Shown here: positions 8,930 through 16,515 of the stretch, in pieces | How the letters are laid out: each line of letters starts with the position of its first letter | How positions within the stretch are numbered: position 1 is the stretch's first letter | Assembly: GCA_022340565.1 (NCBI GenBank) | Contig: JAJDNR010000187.1 | Coordinates: 1 to 33,580, forward strand | Reading direction: 5' to 3' | Source: Desulfofustis sp. | GTDB lineage: Bacteria; Desulfobacterota; Desulfobulbia; Desulfobulbales; Desulfocapsaceae | Length of the DNA: 33,580 nucleotides | Position numbers and translations under genes: made by a program | The notes under the pieces: generated by a model | Told to the model about the DNA's origin: nothing | Databases searched by the model: none | What the model saw: the letters and a program-made list of their open reading frames with translations, nothing else

Positions 8930-9112
8930 ATGGCTGATACAATTACCTTTACCCAGGTCAAGAGCGAGATCGGCAGTACCCGGAAGATTCGGGCGACCCT
9001 GACCGGGCTTGGCCTTACCAGGATGCACAAGACGGTCACCCGCAAAGATACGCCTGAAATCAGGGGTATGCTTGCCAAGGTTGCACACCTTGTTCGAGTG
9101 GAGGAGAAATAA
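8930..9112 (+). CDS. rpmD: 50S ribosomal protein L30
   Basis: From ATG 8930 the product is a 60-residue L30 (TFTQVKSEIGSTRKIRATLT, GLGLTRMHKTVTRKDTPEIR). This length is normal; a longer in-frame reading from 8804 would overlap rpsE and is rejected. L30 binds at the base of the 50S subunit near 5S rRNA and is dispensable in some bacteria. Its stop abuts the rplO ATG with no gap. Confidence 0.96.
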   Translation: MADTITFTQVKSEIGSTRKIRATLTGLGLTRMHKTVTRKDTPEIRGMLAKVAHLVRVEEK

Positions 9113-9568
9113 ATGATAACGCTGGCAAATCTCTCGCCCCAGAAGGGTGCGAAAAAAGATAAGAAGCGGGTGGGGCGCGGACCGGGAAGCGGACTCGGCA
9201 AAACTGCCGGTCGCGGTCACAAAGGCGCCAGGGCCCGGTCCGGGTTCAAATCGAAGCCAGGCTTCGAGGGCGGCCAGATGCCGCTGCAGCGGCGTTTGCC
9301 CAAACGCGGGTTCAACAACAAGTTCCGCAGGGAATTCGACATCGTCAGCCTCACCCAGCTCGACTCGTTCGAGGCGGGTCAGGAGGTTTCCCAGCAGGCC
9401 TTGGTCGAAGCCGGCATGGTCAAACCGGGACGGCTGGTCAAGGTGCTGGCCAACGGCGAAATTACCAAGGCGCTGACGATAAAGGTCGACCGCGTCAGCA
9501 AACAGGCCCGGGAACTGATCGAAAAGGCCGGCGGCACGGTGACCCAAGAGCCTGTGGCAGCGGAATAG
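9113..9568 (+). CDS. rplO: 50S ribosomal protein L15
   Basis: This 151-residue L15 begins ITLANLSPQKGAKKDKKRVG, then GRGPGSGLGKTAGRGHKGAR, the glycine-rich extended region that threads into 23S rRNA. The C-terminal globular domain ends with ELIEKAGGTV. The ATG directly follows the rpmD stop, and the ribosome binding site (GGAG) lies inside the end of rpmD, so they are coupled. A terminator-like hairpin follows before secY. Confidence 0.97.
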   Translation: MITLANLSPQKGAKKDKKRVGRGPGSGLGKTAGRGHKGARARSGFKSKPGFEGGQMPLQRRLPKRGFNNKFRREFDIVSLTQLDSFEAGQEVSQQALVEAGMVKPGRLVKVLANGEITKALTIKVDRVSKQARELIEKAGGTVTQEPVAAE

Positions 9569-9586
9569 CTGGAAGAAGCATTGAGC

Positions 9587-9618
9587 AAGTGGTTCCCTTC
9601 ACGGGGAAACCGCTTTTT
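9587..9618 (+). terminator. Terminator-like hairpin between rplO and secY (possible attenuator)
   Basis: Bases 9587-9597 pair with 9603-9615 in an 11-bp stem (two G-U pairs, one 2-base bulge) around a TTCAC loop, followed by T's to 9618 (TTTTT at 9614-9618, two of them in the stem). This has the form of an intrinsic terminator, yet secY starts 18 bases later. It may trim secY expression relative to the ribosomal genes. Confidence 0.6.
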
Positions 9619-9635
9619 AGCGTCTAAGGACTATT

Positions 9636-10940
9636 ATGAGCGGATTGCAAAGCGCGGCACAAATTCCCGAGCTACGGAAACGGCTGCTGTTCACCCTGAT
9701 CATGCTGGCGGTTTACCGGGTCGGTGTGCAGGTGCCGACTCCCGGTATCAACAGTGAGGCGCTCGCCGCCTTCTTTCAGCAGAATGCCGGGACGCTGTTC
9801 GGCATGTTCAACATGTTCTCGGGCGGTGCGCTGCAGAATTTTTCCATCTTCGCGCTCGGCATCATGCCTTACATCAGTGCGTCGATCATCATTCAGCTGC
9901 TTACCGTGGTGATACCGCAGCTCGAAGCGCTGAAGAAGGAAGGCGAATCGGGACGCCGTAAAATTACTCAATACACCAGGTACGGCACGGTCGTCCTCAG
10001 CATTATCCAGGGCTCGTTCATCGCGGTCGGACTCGAAGGCATGACGGGACCAGGCGGCGAGATGATCGTCATTGACCCGGGCGTTCAGTTCAAGCTGATG
10101 ACCATGATCACGCTCACCTCGGGTACCGCATTTTTGATGTGGCTCGGAGAACAGATGACCGAACGCGGCGTCGGCAACGGTATCTCCCTGATCATCTTCG
10201 CCGGCATCGTCGCCCGCGGTCCGTCGGCGATCGTAAACCTCGTCGAACTGGTAAAGGCGGGGGAAGTGCAGCTGTTCTTCGTGCCGTTCATCATTCTGCT
10301 GATGTTCGGTGTGGTCGCGGTGATCGTCTACTTCGAAACGGCCCAGCGGCGCATTCCGATCCAGTATGCAAAACGGGTGGTGGGCCGCAGGGTGTATGGC
10401 GGGCAGAGTTCACACCTGCCTCTCAAGATCAACGTGTCCGGCGTCATTCCGCCGATTTTCGCATCATCGATCATGATGTTCCCGGCCACCATCGGCAGCT
10501 TCATCCAGATCGACTGGGTGCAGCGGGTTTCGGCCGCCATGTCGCCGGGAACGGTTTATTACTATATCTGCTACATCGGGCTGATCGTGTTTTTCTGCTT
10601 TTTCTATGCGGCGGTCCAGTTCAAGCCCGAGGATGTTGCCGAAAATTTGCGTAAAAACGGCGGGTTCATACCCGGGATCAGGCCTGGCAAGCGTACCGCC
10701 GAGTTCATCGACAAGGCGCTGACCAGGCTGACGGTTATCGGTGCTATTTACCTGAGTACGATCTGCGTCCTGCCGACCATCTTGATCTCCCAGCTGAGCC
10801 TGCCGTTTTATTTCGGCGGAACGGCACTGCTGATTGTCGTCGGTGTCAGTATCGATACGATCTCACAGATCGAGTCTCACCTGGTGATGAGAAATTACGA
10901 AGGTTTCTTGAAGCAGGGGAGAATTCGAGGCCGGAGATAA
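9636..10940 (+). CDS. secY: SecY, protein-conducting channel subunit
   Basis: SecY is the central pore of the SecYEG translocase, exporting unfolded proteins and inserting membrane proteins. The 434-residue protein has the usual ten hydrophobic segments. Diagnostic motifs are RVGVQVPTPGIN near residue 30, the plug-region MFSGGALQNFSIFALGIMPY near 60-80, GNGISLIIFAGIVA near 180, and NGGFIPGIRPGKRTAEFI near 340-358, before TM9. A TAAGGA site precedes the ATG. It sits between rplO and map, with no adk gene in between. Confidence 0.98.
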   Translation: MSGLQSAAQIPELRKRLLFTLIMLAVYRVGVQVPTPGINSEALAAFFQQNAGTLFGMFNMFSGGALQNFSIFALGIMPYISASIIIQLLTVVIPQLEALKKEGESGRRKITQYTRYGTVVLSIIQGSFIAVGLEGMTGPGGEMIVIDPGVQFKLMTMITLTSGTAFLMWLGEQMTERGVGNGISLIIFAGIVARGPSAIVNLVELVKAGEVQLFFVPFIILLMFGVVAVIVYFETAQRRIPIQYAKRVVGRRVYGGQSSHLPLKINVSGVIPPIFASSIMMFPATIGSFIQIDWVQRVSAAMSPGTVYYYICYIGLIVFFCFFYAAVQFKPEDVAENLRKNGGFIPGIRPGKRTAEFIDKALTRLTVIGAIYLSTICVLPTILISQLSLPFYFGGTALLIVVGVSIDTISQIESHLVMRNYEGFLKQGRIRGRR

Positions 10941-10943
10941 ACG

Positions 10944-11738
10944 GTGAACGGATCGGCTGAAGGGTCCGGCGGGAAGGCCATCACGATCAAGAGTCGTGAC
11001 GAGATCCGCATCATGGAGGAAGCCAACCGGATCGTCGCCGAGGTCCTGACATTGCTGGAGAAGACGGTGGCGCCGGGGATCACCACGCTGGAACTTGATC
11101 AACTGGCCGAAGAGCTCTGCAGGAAACGGGGTGCGGTCCCGGCCTTTAAGGGATATCGCGGCTTCCCGGGGAGTTTGTGCGTGTCGATCAATGAGGAGGT
11201 CGTGCACGGAATTCCGTCGCGGAAGCGGAAACTGAAAAAGGGCGACATCATTTCCGTCGATTTCGGTACCCTTTACAAAGGATATTACGGCGACTCCGCG
11301 GTAACCATACCGGTTGGCAGGATCGACAGCGTCAAGCACAAGCTGCTCAAAGTCACCGAGGAGTCGCTGATGAAGGCGATCGAGCGGGTGGTGGCCGGTA
11401 ACCGGGTGTCCGACATCTCAGCGGCCGTTCAGGACCATGTCGAGAAAAACGGGCTGGCGATCGTCAGACAATTCGTCGGGCATGGGATCGGGTCGTCTCT
11501 GCACGAGGCGCCGGAAATTCCCAATTTCGTGCAGGGGAGCGGCTCCCCGAGGCTGCAGGAAGGTATGGTGGTTGCGATCGAGCCGATGGTGAACGTCGGC
11601 ACCCATAAAGTGAGGGTGTTGCGGGACGGCTGGACGGTCGTTACCTGCGATAACAAGCCGTCGGCCCATTTCGAACATTCGGTGGCGGTTACCGGAGAAG
11701 GCCCGCTGGTATTGAGTTCCCGAGAGGCCTTCAGTTGA
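10944..11738 (+). CDS. map: Methionine aminopeptidase, type I (GTG start)
   Basis: This cytosolic metalloenzyme removes the initiator methionine from new proteins. The 264-residue protein has all five metal ligands in context: two aspartates in SVDFGTLYKGYYGDSAVT, a histidine in VGHGIGSSLHEAPEIPNF, and glutamates in VVAIEPMV and FEHSVAVT. The GTG lies 3 bases after the secY stop, implying coupling; the first ~15 residues (NGSAEGSGGKAI) are a little longer than usual, so an internal start is possible. A terminator-like hairpin begins at its stop. Confidence 0.96.
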   Translation: MNGSAEGSGGKAITIKSRDEIRIMEEANRIVAEVLTLLEKTVAPGITTLELDQLAEELCRKRGAVPAFKGYRGFPGSLCVSINEEVVHGIPSRKRKLKKGDIISVDFGTLYKGYYGDSAVTIPVGRIDSVKHKLLKVTEESLMKAIERVVAGNRVSDISAAVQDHVEKNGLAIVRQFVGHGIGSSLHEAPEIPNFVQGSGSPRLQEGMVVAIEPMVNVGTHKVRVLRDGWTVVTCDNKPSAHFEHSVAVTGEGPLVLSSREAFS

Positions 11739-11763
11739 GAGAATAATTACTTCTCTTTTTTTG
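11738..11763 (+). terminator. Terminator-like hairpin after map
   Basis: AGAGAA (11738-11743) pairs with TTCTCT (11751-11756) around a 7-base loop, running straight into a long T-tract that reaches about 11762. The stem is short and A/T-rich, so partial readthrough is likely. It marks a probable boundary between the spc genes and the infA/alpha genes. Confidence 0.6.
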
Positions 11764-11818
11764 TGTTGTGTATTATAGTAGTCTGTTTTGACGCTTTTAG
11801 ATTAAATCAGGAAAGACT

Positions 11819-12055
11819 ATGGCCAAGGAAGAAGCGATAGAAGTCGAAGGAACGATCATTGAACCGTTGCCCAACGCCATGTTCAGGGTGGAACTGGATA
11901 ATGGCCACAAGGTATTGGCTCATATTTCCGGCAAGATGAGAATGCATTTCATCAAGATCCTGCCCGGAGATCGGGTGACCATCGAGCTTTCTCCTTACGA
12001 CCTGACCCGTGGAAGAGTCACGTTCAGGGCAAAAAACGCCAGGAAAAATAAATAA
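11819..12055 (+). CDS. infA: Translation initiation factor IF-1
   Basis: The 78-residue protein is an S1/OB-fold IF-1: [40 protein letters not shown] and [20 protein letters not shown]. It occupies the 30S A site during initiation. It is a few residues longer than the common 72. The ATG follows a CAGGAAAG ribosome binding site. The spacer upstream (81 bases) contains a T-rich terminator-like hairpin and an AT-rich TATTAT element at 11771 that could be a -10 box, though no convincing -35 was found. Confidence 0.97.
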   Translation: MAKEEAIEVEGTIIEPLPNAMFRVELDNGHKVLAHISGKMRMHFIKILPGDRVTIELSPYDLTRGRVTFRAKNARKNK

Positions 12056-12068
12056 TTGAGGATGTAGC

Positions 12069-12182
12069 ATGAAAGTTCGGTCTTCGGTGAAAAAGATCTG
12101 CAGCGACTGCAAGGTGTACAAGCGCAACGGCATCGTCCGTGTGTCCTGCAAGATCAAGAAACATAAGCAAAAGCAGGGATAA
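12069..12182 (+). CDS. rpmJ: 50S ribosomal protein L36, zinc-binding
   Basis: This is a 37-residue gene 13 bases after infA. It reads [20 protein letters not shown] and continues with the typical basic tail. Cys11, Cys14, Cys27 and His32 form the CCCH zinc site of the C+ type of L36. L36 is the smallest 50S protein and stabilises 23S rRNA near the factor-binding region. A GAGGATG ribosome binding site lies upstream. The infA-rpmJ-rpsM order is standard for the alpha operon. Confidence 0.97.
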   Translation: MKVRSSVKKICSDCKVYKRNGIVRVSCKIKKHKQKQG

Positions 12183-12214
12183 GGATCCCGACATCTATCT
12201 AAAGGAGATGCATC

Positions 12215-12580
12215 TTGGCACGTATAGCAGGAGTTGACCTCCCTAAAAACAAGCACATGGATCGGGCCCTGACCTATATCTATGGTATTGGTTTGACCTC
12301 GGCGCGGAAGATTCTCGATGCGGTTGATCTTCCATACACGATGAACAGCGACGACCTCAGCGGCGACGATGTGAACCGGATCCGGAAGGTCATTGAAGAC
12401 AGCTACGTTGTCGAGGGTGACCGGCGCCGGGAAATTTCCATGGACATCAAGCGTCTCATGGACCTTGGCTGTTACCGGGGCCGACGGCATCGCATGGGAT
12501 TGCCGGTGAGGGGTCAGAAGACCAAGACCAACGCCCGGACGAGGAAGGGGCCGCGCCGCGGTGCCGCACGCCGGAAGTAA
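12215..12580 (+). CDS. rpsM: 30S ribosomal protein S13 (TTG start)
   Basis: The 121-residue product begins [20 protein letters not shown] and has the H2TH region [14 protein letters not shown] and the tail [20 protein letters not shown]. The TTG at 12215 gives the canonical N-terminus and is preceded by AAGGAGATG. S13 sits in the 30S head and contacts P-site tRNA and the 50S subunit. In E. coli S4 regulates the alpha operon at the rpsM leader; the 32-base gap here is too short for that pseudoknot unless it extends into rpmJ. Confidence 0.97.
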   Translation: MARIAGVDLPKNKHMDRALTYIYGIGLTSARKILDAVDLPYTMNSDDLSGDDVNRIRKVIEDSYVVEGDRRREISMDIKRLMDLGCYRGRRHRMGLPVRGQKTKTNARTRKGPRRGAARRK

Positions 12581-12608
12581 CAAACGATAACCACACAGGT
12601 ACAAGAGA

Positions 12609-13007
12609 ATGGCTGCTGCAAAAAAGACGGAGACCCGTTCCAAGCGTAAGGTTAAACGAAATATTCCCGAAGGTGTGGTGCATATCTACTCCACCTTCAA
12701 CAATACCATCGTGACGATTTCCGACAAACAGGGGAACGTCGTGTCATGGTGCAGTTCCGGTGTGCTGGGCTTTAAAGGATCCCGCAAATCCACACCGTTT
12801 GCCGCTCAGAATGCGGTTGCCGATGCTACCAGAAAGGCAACTGATCAGGGGATGAAAAAAGTCGAAGTCAAGGTGAAGGGGCCTGGTCCGGGACGTGAGG
12901 CTGCGCTGCGTGCATTGATTAACGCCGGCCTCGAGGTTACCCGTATTTATGACGTAACCCCGATTCCCCACAACGGCTGCAAGCCGCCCAAGCGTCGTCG
13001 CGTGTAG
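12609..13007 (+). CDS. rpsK: 30S ribosomal protein S11
   Basis: At 132 residues with [34 protein letters not shown] and the C-terminal [19 protein letters not shown], this is S11. The N-terminus is rich in Ala/Lys, as expected. S11 lies on the 30S platform near the E site. It falls between rpsM and rpsD in the usual order. The start has an AAGAGA-type weak ribosome binding site. Confidence 0.98.
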   Translation: MAAAKKTETRSKRKVKRNIPEGVVHIYSTFNNTIVTISDKQGNVVSWCSSGVLGFKGSRKSTPFAAQNAVADATRKATDQGMKKVEVKVKGPGPGREAALRALINAGLEVTRIYDVTPIPHNGCKPPKRRRV

Positions 13008-13071
13008 TCGATGTGCTCGAGGTCGGTCGGTTTCTGAGAGGCTTTTCAGCATTTAATCAACGGAGGTTAAG

Positions 13072-13701
13072 TTGGCTAGAGATACAGGGGCAGCGTGTCG
13101 GCGCTGCAGACGTGAAGGACTGAAATTATTCCTGAAAGGAGATCGCTGTTATTCGGACAAATGCTCGTTCGAACGCCGGGCGTATGCACCGGGACAGCAC
13201 GGTCAGGCACGGTTCAAAAAGCAATCTGATTTTGCGATTCAGCTCAGAGAGAAGCAGAAAGTCAAGAGCATGTACGGCATGCTCGAAGGCCAGTTCAGGC
13301 AATATTTCAAGAAGGCTGACCAGCAGAGAGGGGTCACCGGTGAAAATCTGCTCGTGATGCTGGAGCGGAGGCTCGACAATGCCGTTTTCAGGATGGGATT
13401 CGCCTCCTCGAGGAACCAGGCACGCCAGCTGGTCCGCCACAAGCATGTGATGGTCAACGGGCGCAAGGTGAACATTCCTTCGTACCTGGTTTCAGTCGGC
13501 GACGTGGTTTCCATCAAGGAAAAGAGTCGTGCCAACGGCTTGATCAACGAGAGTTTGGAGGCTGTCGAAAGACGAGGCGTTCCGAGCTGGATCGAGCTTG
13601 ACAAAAAGGGCTACGCATCGACCATCAAGGCCCTGCCGAACCGGGATGAACTGACGATGCCGATCCAGGAACAGCTGATCGTCGAATTGTACTCGAAATA
13701 A
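13072..13701 (+). CDS. rpsD: 30S ribosomal protein S4, zinc (C+) form, TTG start
   Basis: S4 is a primary 16S-binding protein and part of the mRNA entry channel. The 209-residue product has Cys9, Cys12, Cys26 and Cys31 in the N-terminal region, the C+ zinc-knuckle form that many bacteria, including E. coli, lack or have altered. The S4 RNA-binding domain ([40 protein letters not shown]) lies at about residues 97-145. The TTG with a preceding GGAGG is fixed by the conserved ARDTG start. Confidence 0.97.
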   Translation: MARDTGAACRRCRREGLKLFLKGDRCYSDKCSFERRAYAPGQHGQARFKKQSDFAIQLREKQKVKSMYGMLEGQFRQYFKKADQQRGVTGENLLVMLERRLDNAVFRMGFASSRNQARQLVRHKHVMVNGRKVNIPSYLVSVGDVVSIKEKSRANGLINESLEAVERRGVPSWIELDKKGYASTIKALPNRDELTMPIQEQLIVELYSK

Positions 13702-13719
13702 TTAACGAAACTGGTATCT

Positions 13720-13758
13720 CGACGGACTCCCGGATCAGCGGATCCGGGTGCTCCGTCG
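13720..13758 (+). promoter_or_regulatory. Long two-part hairpin in the rpsD-rpoA spacer
   Basis: An inner 8-bp stem (CCCGGATC 13729-13736 with GATCCGGG 13741-13748, AGCG loop) is stacked on an outer 7-bp stem (CGACGGA 13720-13726 with TCCGTCG 13752-13758) through a small internal loop (2 and 3 bases). No T-run follows, so it is not a simple terminator. It could be an RNase processing site, a 3' stabiliser for the upstream message, or a protein-binding site. Confidence 0.65.
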
Positions 13759-13858
13759 TTATCAATTGGACGTCTCGATAAGACCGGGCGATATCCGCAG
13801 ACAGCAAGCGCCTGCCCAGTGCGTTCGGAGACGGCATAAACCATGACAAAGGGATGAT

Positions 13859-14896
13859 ATGACTCACGCTGCCGACGAAAAAATACCGTTTTACCGGAAC
13901 TGGCACGAGCTTATTAAGCCTGAAAAGCTTGAGACGGACAAGGATCGTCATACCAAGTCCTATGCAAAGATAGTCTGTCAGCCGCTCGAGCGCGGATTTG
14001 CTACGACCATCGGCAATTCCCTGAGGCGTATTCTGCTCTCCTCGATCCAGGGGGCGGCAATCACATCCGTCAAGATCGAAGGCGCGCTGCACGAATTCAC
14101 CACGCTCAAGGATGTGATGGAGGATGTCAGCGAGATTATCCTGAACATCAAGCAGATCCGTCTCAAACTCAATTGCGAGCAGCCTCAGAAAATTGTGGTC
14201 GAGAAAAAAGGTCCCGGCGAGGTGACGGCCGGGGATATCACCCCGTCCGCCTATGTGGAGGTGATGAATCCCGATCAGATGATCTGTACGCTCACCGGCG
14301 ATACCGAGTTTTCAGCGGAGTTGACGGTAGCGTGGGGAAAGGGATACCTGCCTGCGGAACAGCAGGAAAAGGAGAATCTGTCCATCGGCCAGATTCCGAT
14401 CGATGCAATCTTCTCACCGATCAAGCGGATTCAGTATGTCGTGTCCCAGGCCCGCGTCGGCCAGATGACCGACTACGACAAGCTGACCATGGAAATCGAA
14501 ACGGACGGCAGCGTCACTCCCGAGGATGCGCTTGCCTATGCAGCCAAGATCATGAAAGATCAGCTGTCGATTTTTATCAATTTCAACGAGGATAGGGCAG
14601 AACCGGAGAAAGAGGACGAGGACGAGGACGACGCCACGCCGCTCAACCCCTATCTCGACAAACCGGTTGAAGACCTCGAGCTATCCGTACGATCGGCAAA
14701 CTGCCTGAAGAACGCCGAAATCTACTTTATCGGCGATCTGGCCAAGAAGACCGATCAGGAAATGCTGAAAACCAAGAATTTTGGTCGCAAATCGCTGAAT
14801 GAGATCAAAACCCTGCTTGCCGATATGGGACTCACCCTGGGCATGAAATTTGACAACTGGCAACGACCTGAAATTCCGGAAAAGAAAAAAGAATAA
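13859..14896 (+). CDS. rpoA: RNA polymerase alpha subunit
   Basis: The 345-residue protein has the alpha N-terminal assembly domain ([20 protein letters not shown] at about residues 43-62) and a C-terminal domain, joined by a very acidic linker ([12 protein letters not shown], about 252-263). The C-terminal domain has [20 protein letters not shown], with Arg278 matching the DNA UP-element contact (Arg265 in E. coli), and [11 protein letters not shown]. Alpha dimerises to start RNA polymerase assembly. The gene follows a 157-base spacer with a strong hairpin. Confidence 0.98.
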   Translation: MTHAADEKIPFYRNWHELIKPEKLETDKDRHTKSYAKIVCQPLERGFATTIGNSLRRILLSSIQGAAITSVKIEGALHEFTTLKDVMEDVSEIILNIKQIRLKLNCEQPQKIVVEKKGPGEVTAGDITPSAYVEVMNPDQMICTLTGDTEFSAELTVAWGKGYLPAEQQEKENLSIGQIPIDAIFSPIKRIQYVVSQARVGQMTDYDKLTMEIETDGSVTPEDALAYAAKIMKDQLSIFINFNEDRAEPEKEDEDEDDATPLNPYLDKPVEDLELSVRSANCLKNAEIYFIGDLAKKTDQEMLKTKNFGRKSLNEIKTLLADMGLTLGMKFDNWQRPEIPEKKKE

Positions 14897-14974
14897 CGGT
14901 AGATCGAGCGCCCCAGGCGCCACGCCGGCAGTAGGTAGCCGGATGTTGATCGATCATCAGTTGAGGAAAGAACC

Positions 14975-15367
14975 ATGAGACACGGAAAATCCGGCAGAAA
15001 ACTCGGCAAAACGAGCTCGCACAGGAAGGCAATGTTCAGAAATATGGTGACATCGCTGTTCGAGCATGAGCGTATCGTCACTACCGAGATGAAGGCAAAG
15101 GAATTGCGACCGATCGCCGAAAAAATGATTACGCTTGCCAAGCGCGGTGATCTGCATGCCCGGCGCCAGGCGCTGAGCTATATCCGCAGCGAGGATGTCG
15201 TATCCAAGCTGTTCGATCAGATACAGGCACAGTTCACTGACCGGCAGGGGGGGTACACGAGAATCATCAAGACCGGCACCAGGCGGGGAGATGCCGCGCC
15301 GATGGCGATCATCGAACTGGTCGGGTATGAGGAAGATCTGGGGAGCGCCGAAGCCGACGAAAGCTGA
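14975..15367 (+). CDS. rplQ: 50S ribosomal protein L17
   Basis: The 130-residue L17 begins [20 protein letters not shown] and includes [20 protein letters not shown] and [21 protein letters not shown]17 lies around the exit of the peptide tunnel. It is the last gene of the alpha operon and is followed 24 bases later by a strong intrinsic terminator, confirming the operon end. Confidence 0.98.
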   Translation: MRHGKSGRKLGKTSSHRKAMFRNMVTSLFEHERIVTTEMKAKELRPIAEKMITLAKRGDLHARRQALSYIRSEDVVSKLFDQIQAQFTDRQGGYTRIIKTGTRRGDAAPMAIIELVGYEEDLGSAEADES

Positions 15368-15390
15368 GTCGTTTCATCCCGGTGTATCAC

Positions 15391-15430
15391 AAAAGGCTGA
15401 CACTGAACCTGGTTCAACGTCAGCTTTTTT
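15391..15430 (+). terminator. Intrinsic terminator of the S10-spc-alpha superoperon
   Basis: GCTGAC (15396-15401) pairs with GTCAGC (15419-15424), extended inside by TGAAC/GTTCA around a CTG loop, and followed immediately by TTTTTT (15425-15430) with A's on the 5' side. It lies 24-63 bases after the rplQ stop. Confidence 0.92.
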
Positions 15431-15523
15431 ATTGGCGGGTGCGCGCCGCCTGCCGGTATCTGACCAGGATGGGATCAGGCTTGAGCCTGCCCCCTCCGTG
15501 GCGCGGCGCCGGGAGAGCGGTAT

Positions 15524-16309
15524 TTGACTGACGCAAAAACCATGACTGACTCAAAATCGTTTCCGGAAGGGATGTTGCCCCTGGGGGGTGATCCGTTCAC
15601 CTTTCGCTGTCATCCCGGTGTCTCGTGTTTTACCGTCTGCTGCAGAACGGTTGAACTCGACCTCTATCCTTACGACATCATCAGGTTGAAAAACTGCATC
15701 GGCATCGATTCTGAAACGTTCATGCGCAGGCACACAGAGCTCAAGCAGGGTACCAACCCCTATTTCCCCGCAGTGATGCTCGCCCAGGTTGAGTCTGAAA
15801 CCGGCCCGCAGTGCCCGTTTTTGTCCGAAACCGGCTGCACGGTTTACCGGGATCGCCCGACCTCCTGCCGCACCTACCCGCTTGAGCGGGCGGTGGACCG
15901 CGAGGTTGAACGGGGACGGGCAAAGGACTACTATTTTCTGGTCAAACACGATTACTGCAGGGGCCACGACGAAGACGCCAGGATCGATGTCAAACAGTGG
16001 ATCAGGAATCAGCAGCTCGACCAATTCAACCTGATGAACGATCTGTGGACCGAAATCGATACCCTGTTTGCAGCCAACCCGTGGCGTGGCGAAGGCAGTG
16101 GCGGCCCGAAGCAGCAGCTGGCCTTCATGGTTTGCTACAATATCGACGGGTTCAGAAAATTTGCAGTGCAGCAGCGGTTGCTCGATCATTACCTGGTCAA
16201 CCGGGAATGGAAAAACCGGATAGGGAAGGACGATGCTGAACTTCTCAAATTCGGTTTCGAGTGGCTCAAGGAAATCCTTGGTTCACGCTCGTCTCTGGTA
16301 AAGCGTTGA
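15524..16309 (+). CDS. YkgJ-family cysteine-cluster protein (putative metal-binding)
   Basis: This 261-residue protein (255 from ATG 15542) has the pattern of the CxxxCxxCC zinc/iron-chelating family (PF03692). Counting from the TTG, the cysteines are Cys29, Cys35, Cys39, Cys40, then Cys97, Cys105, Cys115 and Cys145, with the family strings PQCPFL, GCTVYRDRPTSCRTYP and HDYCRG. A metal or Fe-S ligand role is expected, but no reaction is established for this family. The TTG has a GGGAGAG site upstream, so both starts are possible. It stands alone between the rplQ terminator and rpsB. Confidence 0.85.
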   Translation: MTDAKTMTDSKSFPEGMLPLGGDPFTFRCHPGVSCFTVCCRTVELDLYPYDIIRLKNCIGIDSETFMRRHTELKQGTNPYFPAVMLAQVESETGPQCPFLSETGCTVYRDRPTSCRTYPLERAVDREVERGRAKDYYFLVKHDYCRGHDEDARIDVKQWIRNQQLDQFNLMNDLWTEIDTLFAANPWRGEGSGGPKQQLAFMVCYNIDGFRKFAVQQRLLDHYLVNREWKNRIGKDDAELLKFGFEWLKEILGSRSSLVKR

Positions 16310-16319
16310 AGCGACGGGG

Positions 16320-16359
16320 GCCACCTGGATATGGCAGGTCGGTGGCAAGCAATGCTTGC
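16320..16359 (+). other. Overlapping hairpins after the cysteine-cluster gene
   Basis: GCCACC (16320-16325) pairs with GGTGGC (16341-16346), and GCAAGC (16345-16350) pairs with GCTTGC (16354-16359). The two share bases 16345-16346, and ACCTG/CAGGT (16323-16327/16335-16339) offers another alternative. No strong T-run follows, so this is a weak or factor-assisted 3' end at best, or the start of the rpsB leader. Confidence 0.4.
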
Positions 16360-16424
16360 AAACTGATTGGTATTATGGTAATTAACGAAGTTCTGCGCCG
16401 GAGTTTTTACCGGCACCTCACGCA

Positions 16425-16489
16425 ACCAGCGTAAAACACACATTCCCTACGGAATCTGGTGTCGGCGCCATGCCGATGATCGGGGAATG
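16425..16489 (+). promoter_or_regulatory. Structured rpsB leader with competing stems (putative S2 autoregulation)
   Basis: Form 1: ATTCC/GGAAT (16442-16446/16451-16455) capped by CTAC and extended by ACCAG/CTGGT (16425-16429/16456-16460) with a one-sided 12-base bulge. Form 2: CATTCCC (16441-16447) pairs with GGGAATG (16483-16489), enclosing TCGGC/GCCGA (16462-16466/16472-16476). The forms share bases and exclude one another. The rpsB ribosome binding site follows at about 16503. E. coli rpsB is known to be autoregulated by S2 through leader hairpins; equivalence here is inference. Confidence 0.55.
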
Positions 16490-16515
16490 GAGGAACAACC
16501 AGAAGGAGGTTTTTC

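Noticed and set aside
12183-12214. S4-binding pseudoknot in the rpsM leader as in E. coli
   Set aside because: Only 32 bases separate rpmJ and rpsM and no nested pseudoknot pairing was seen.
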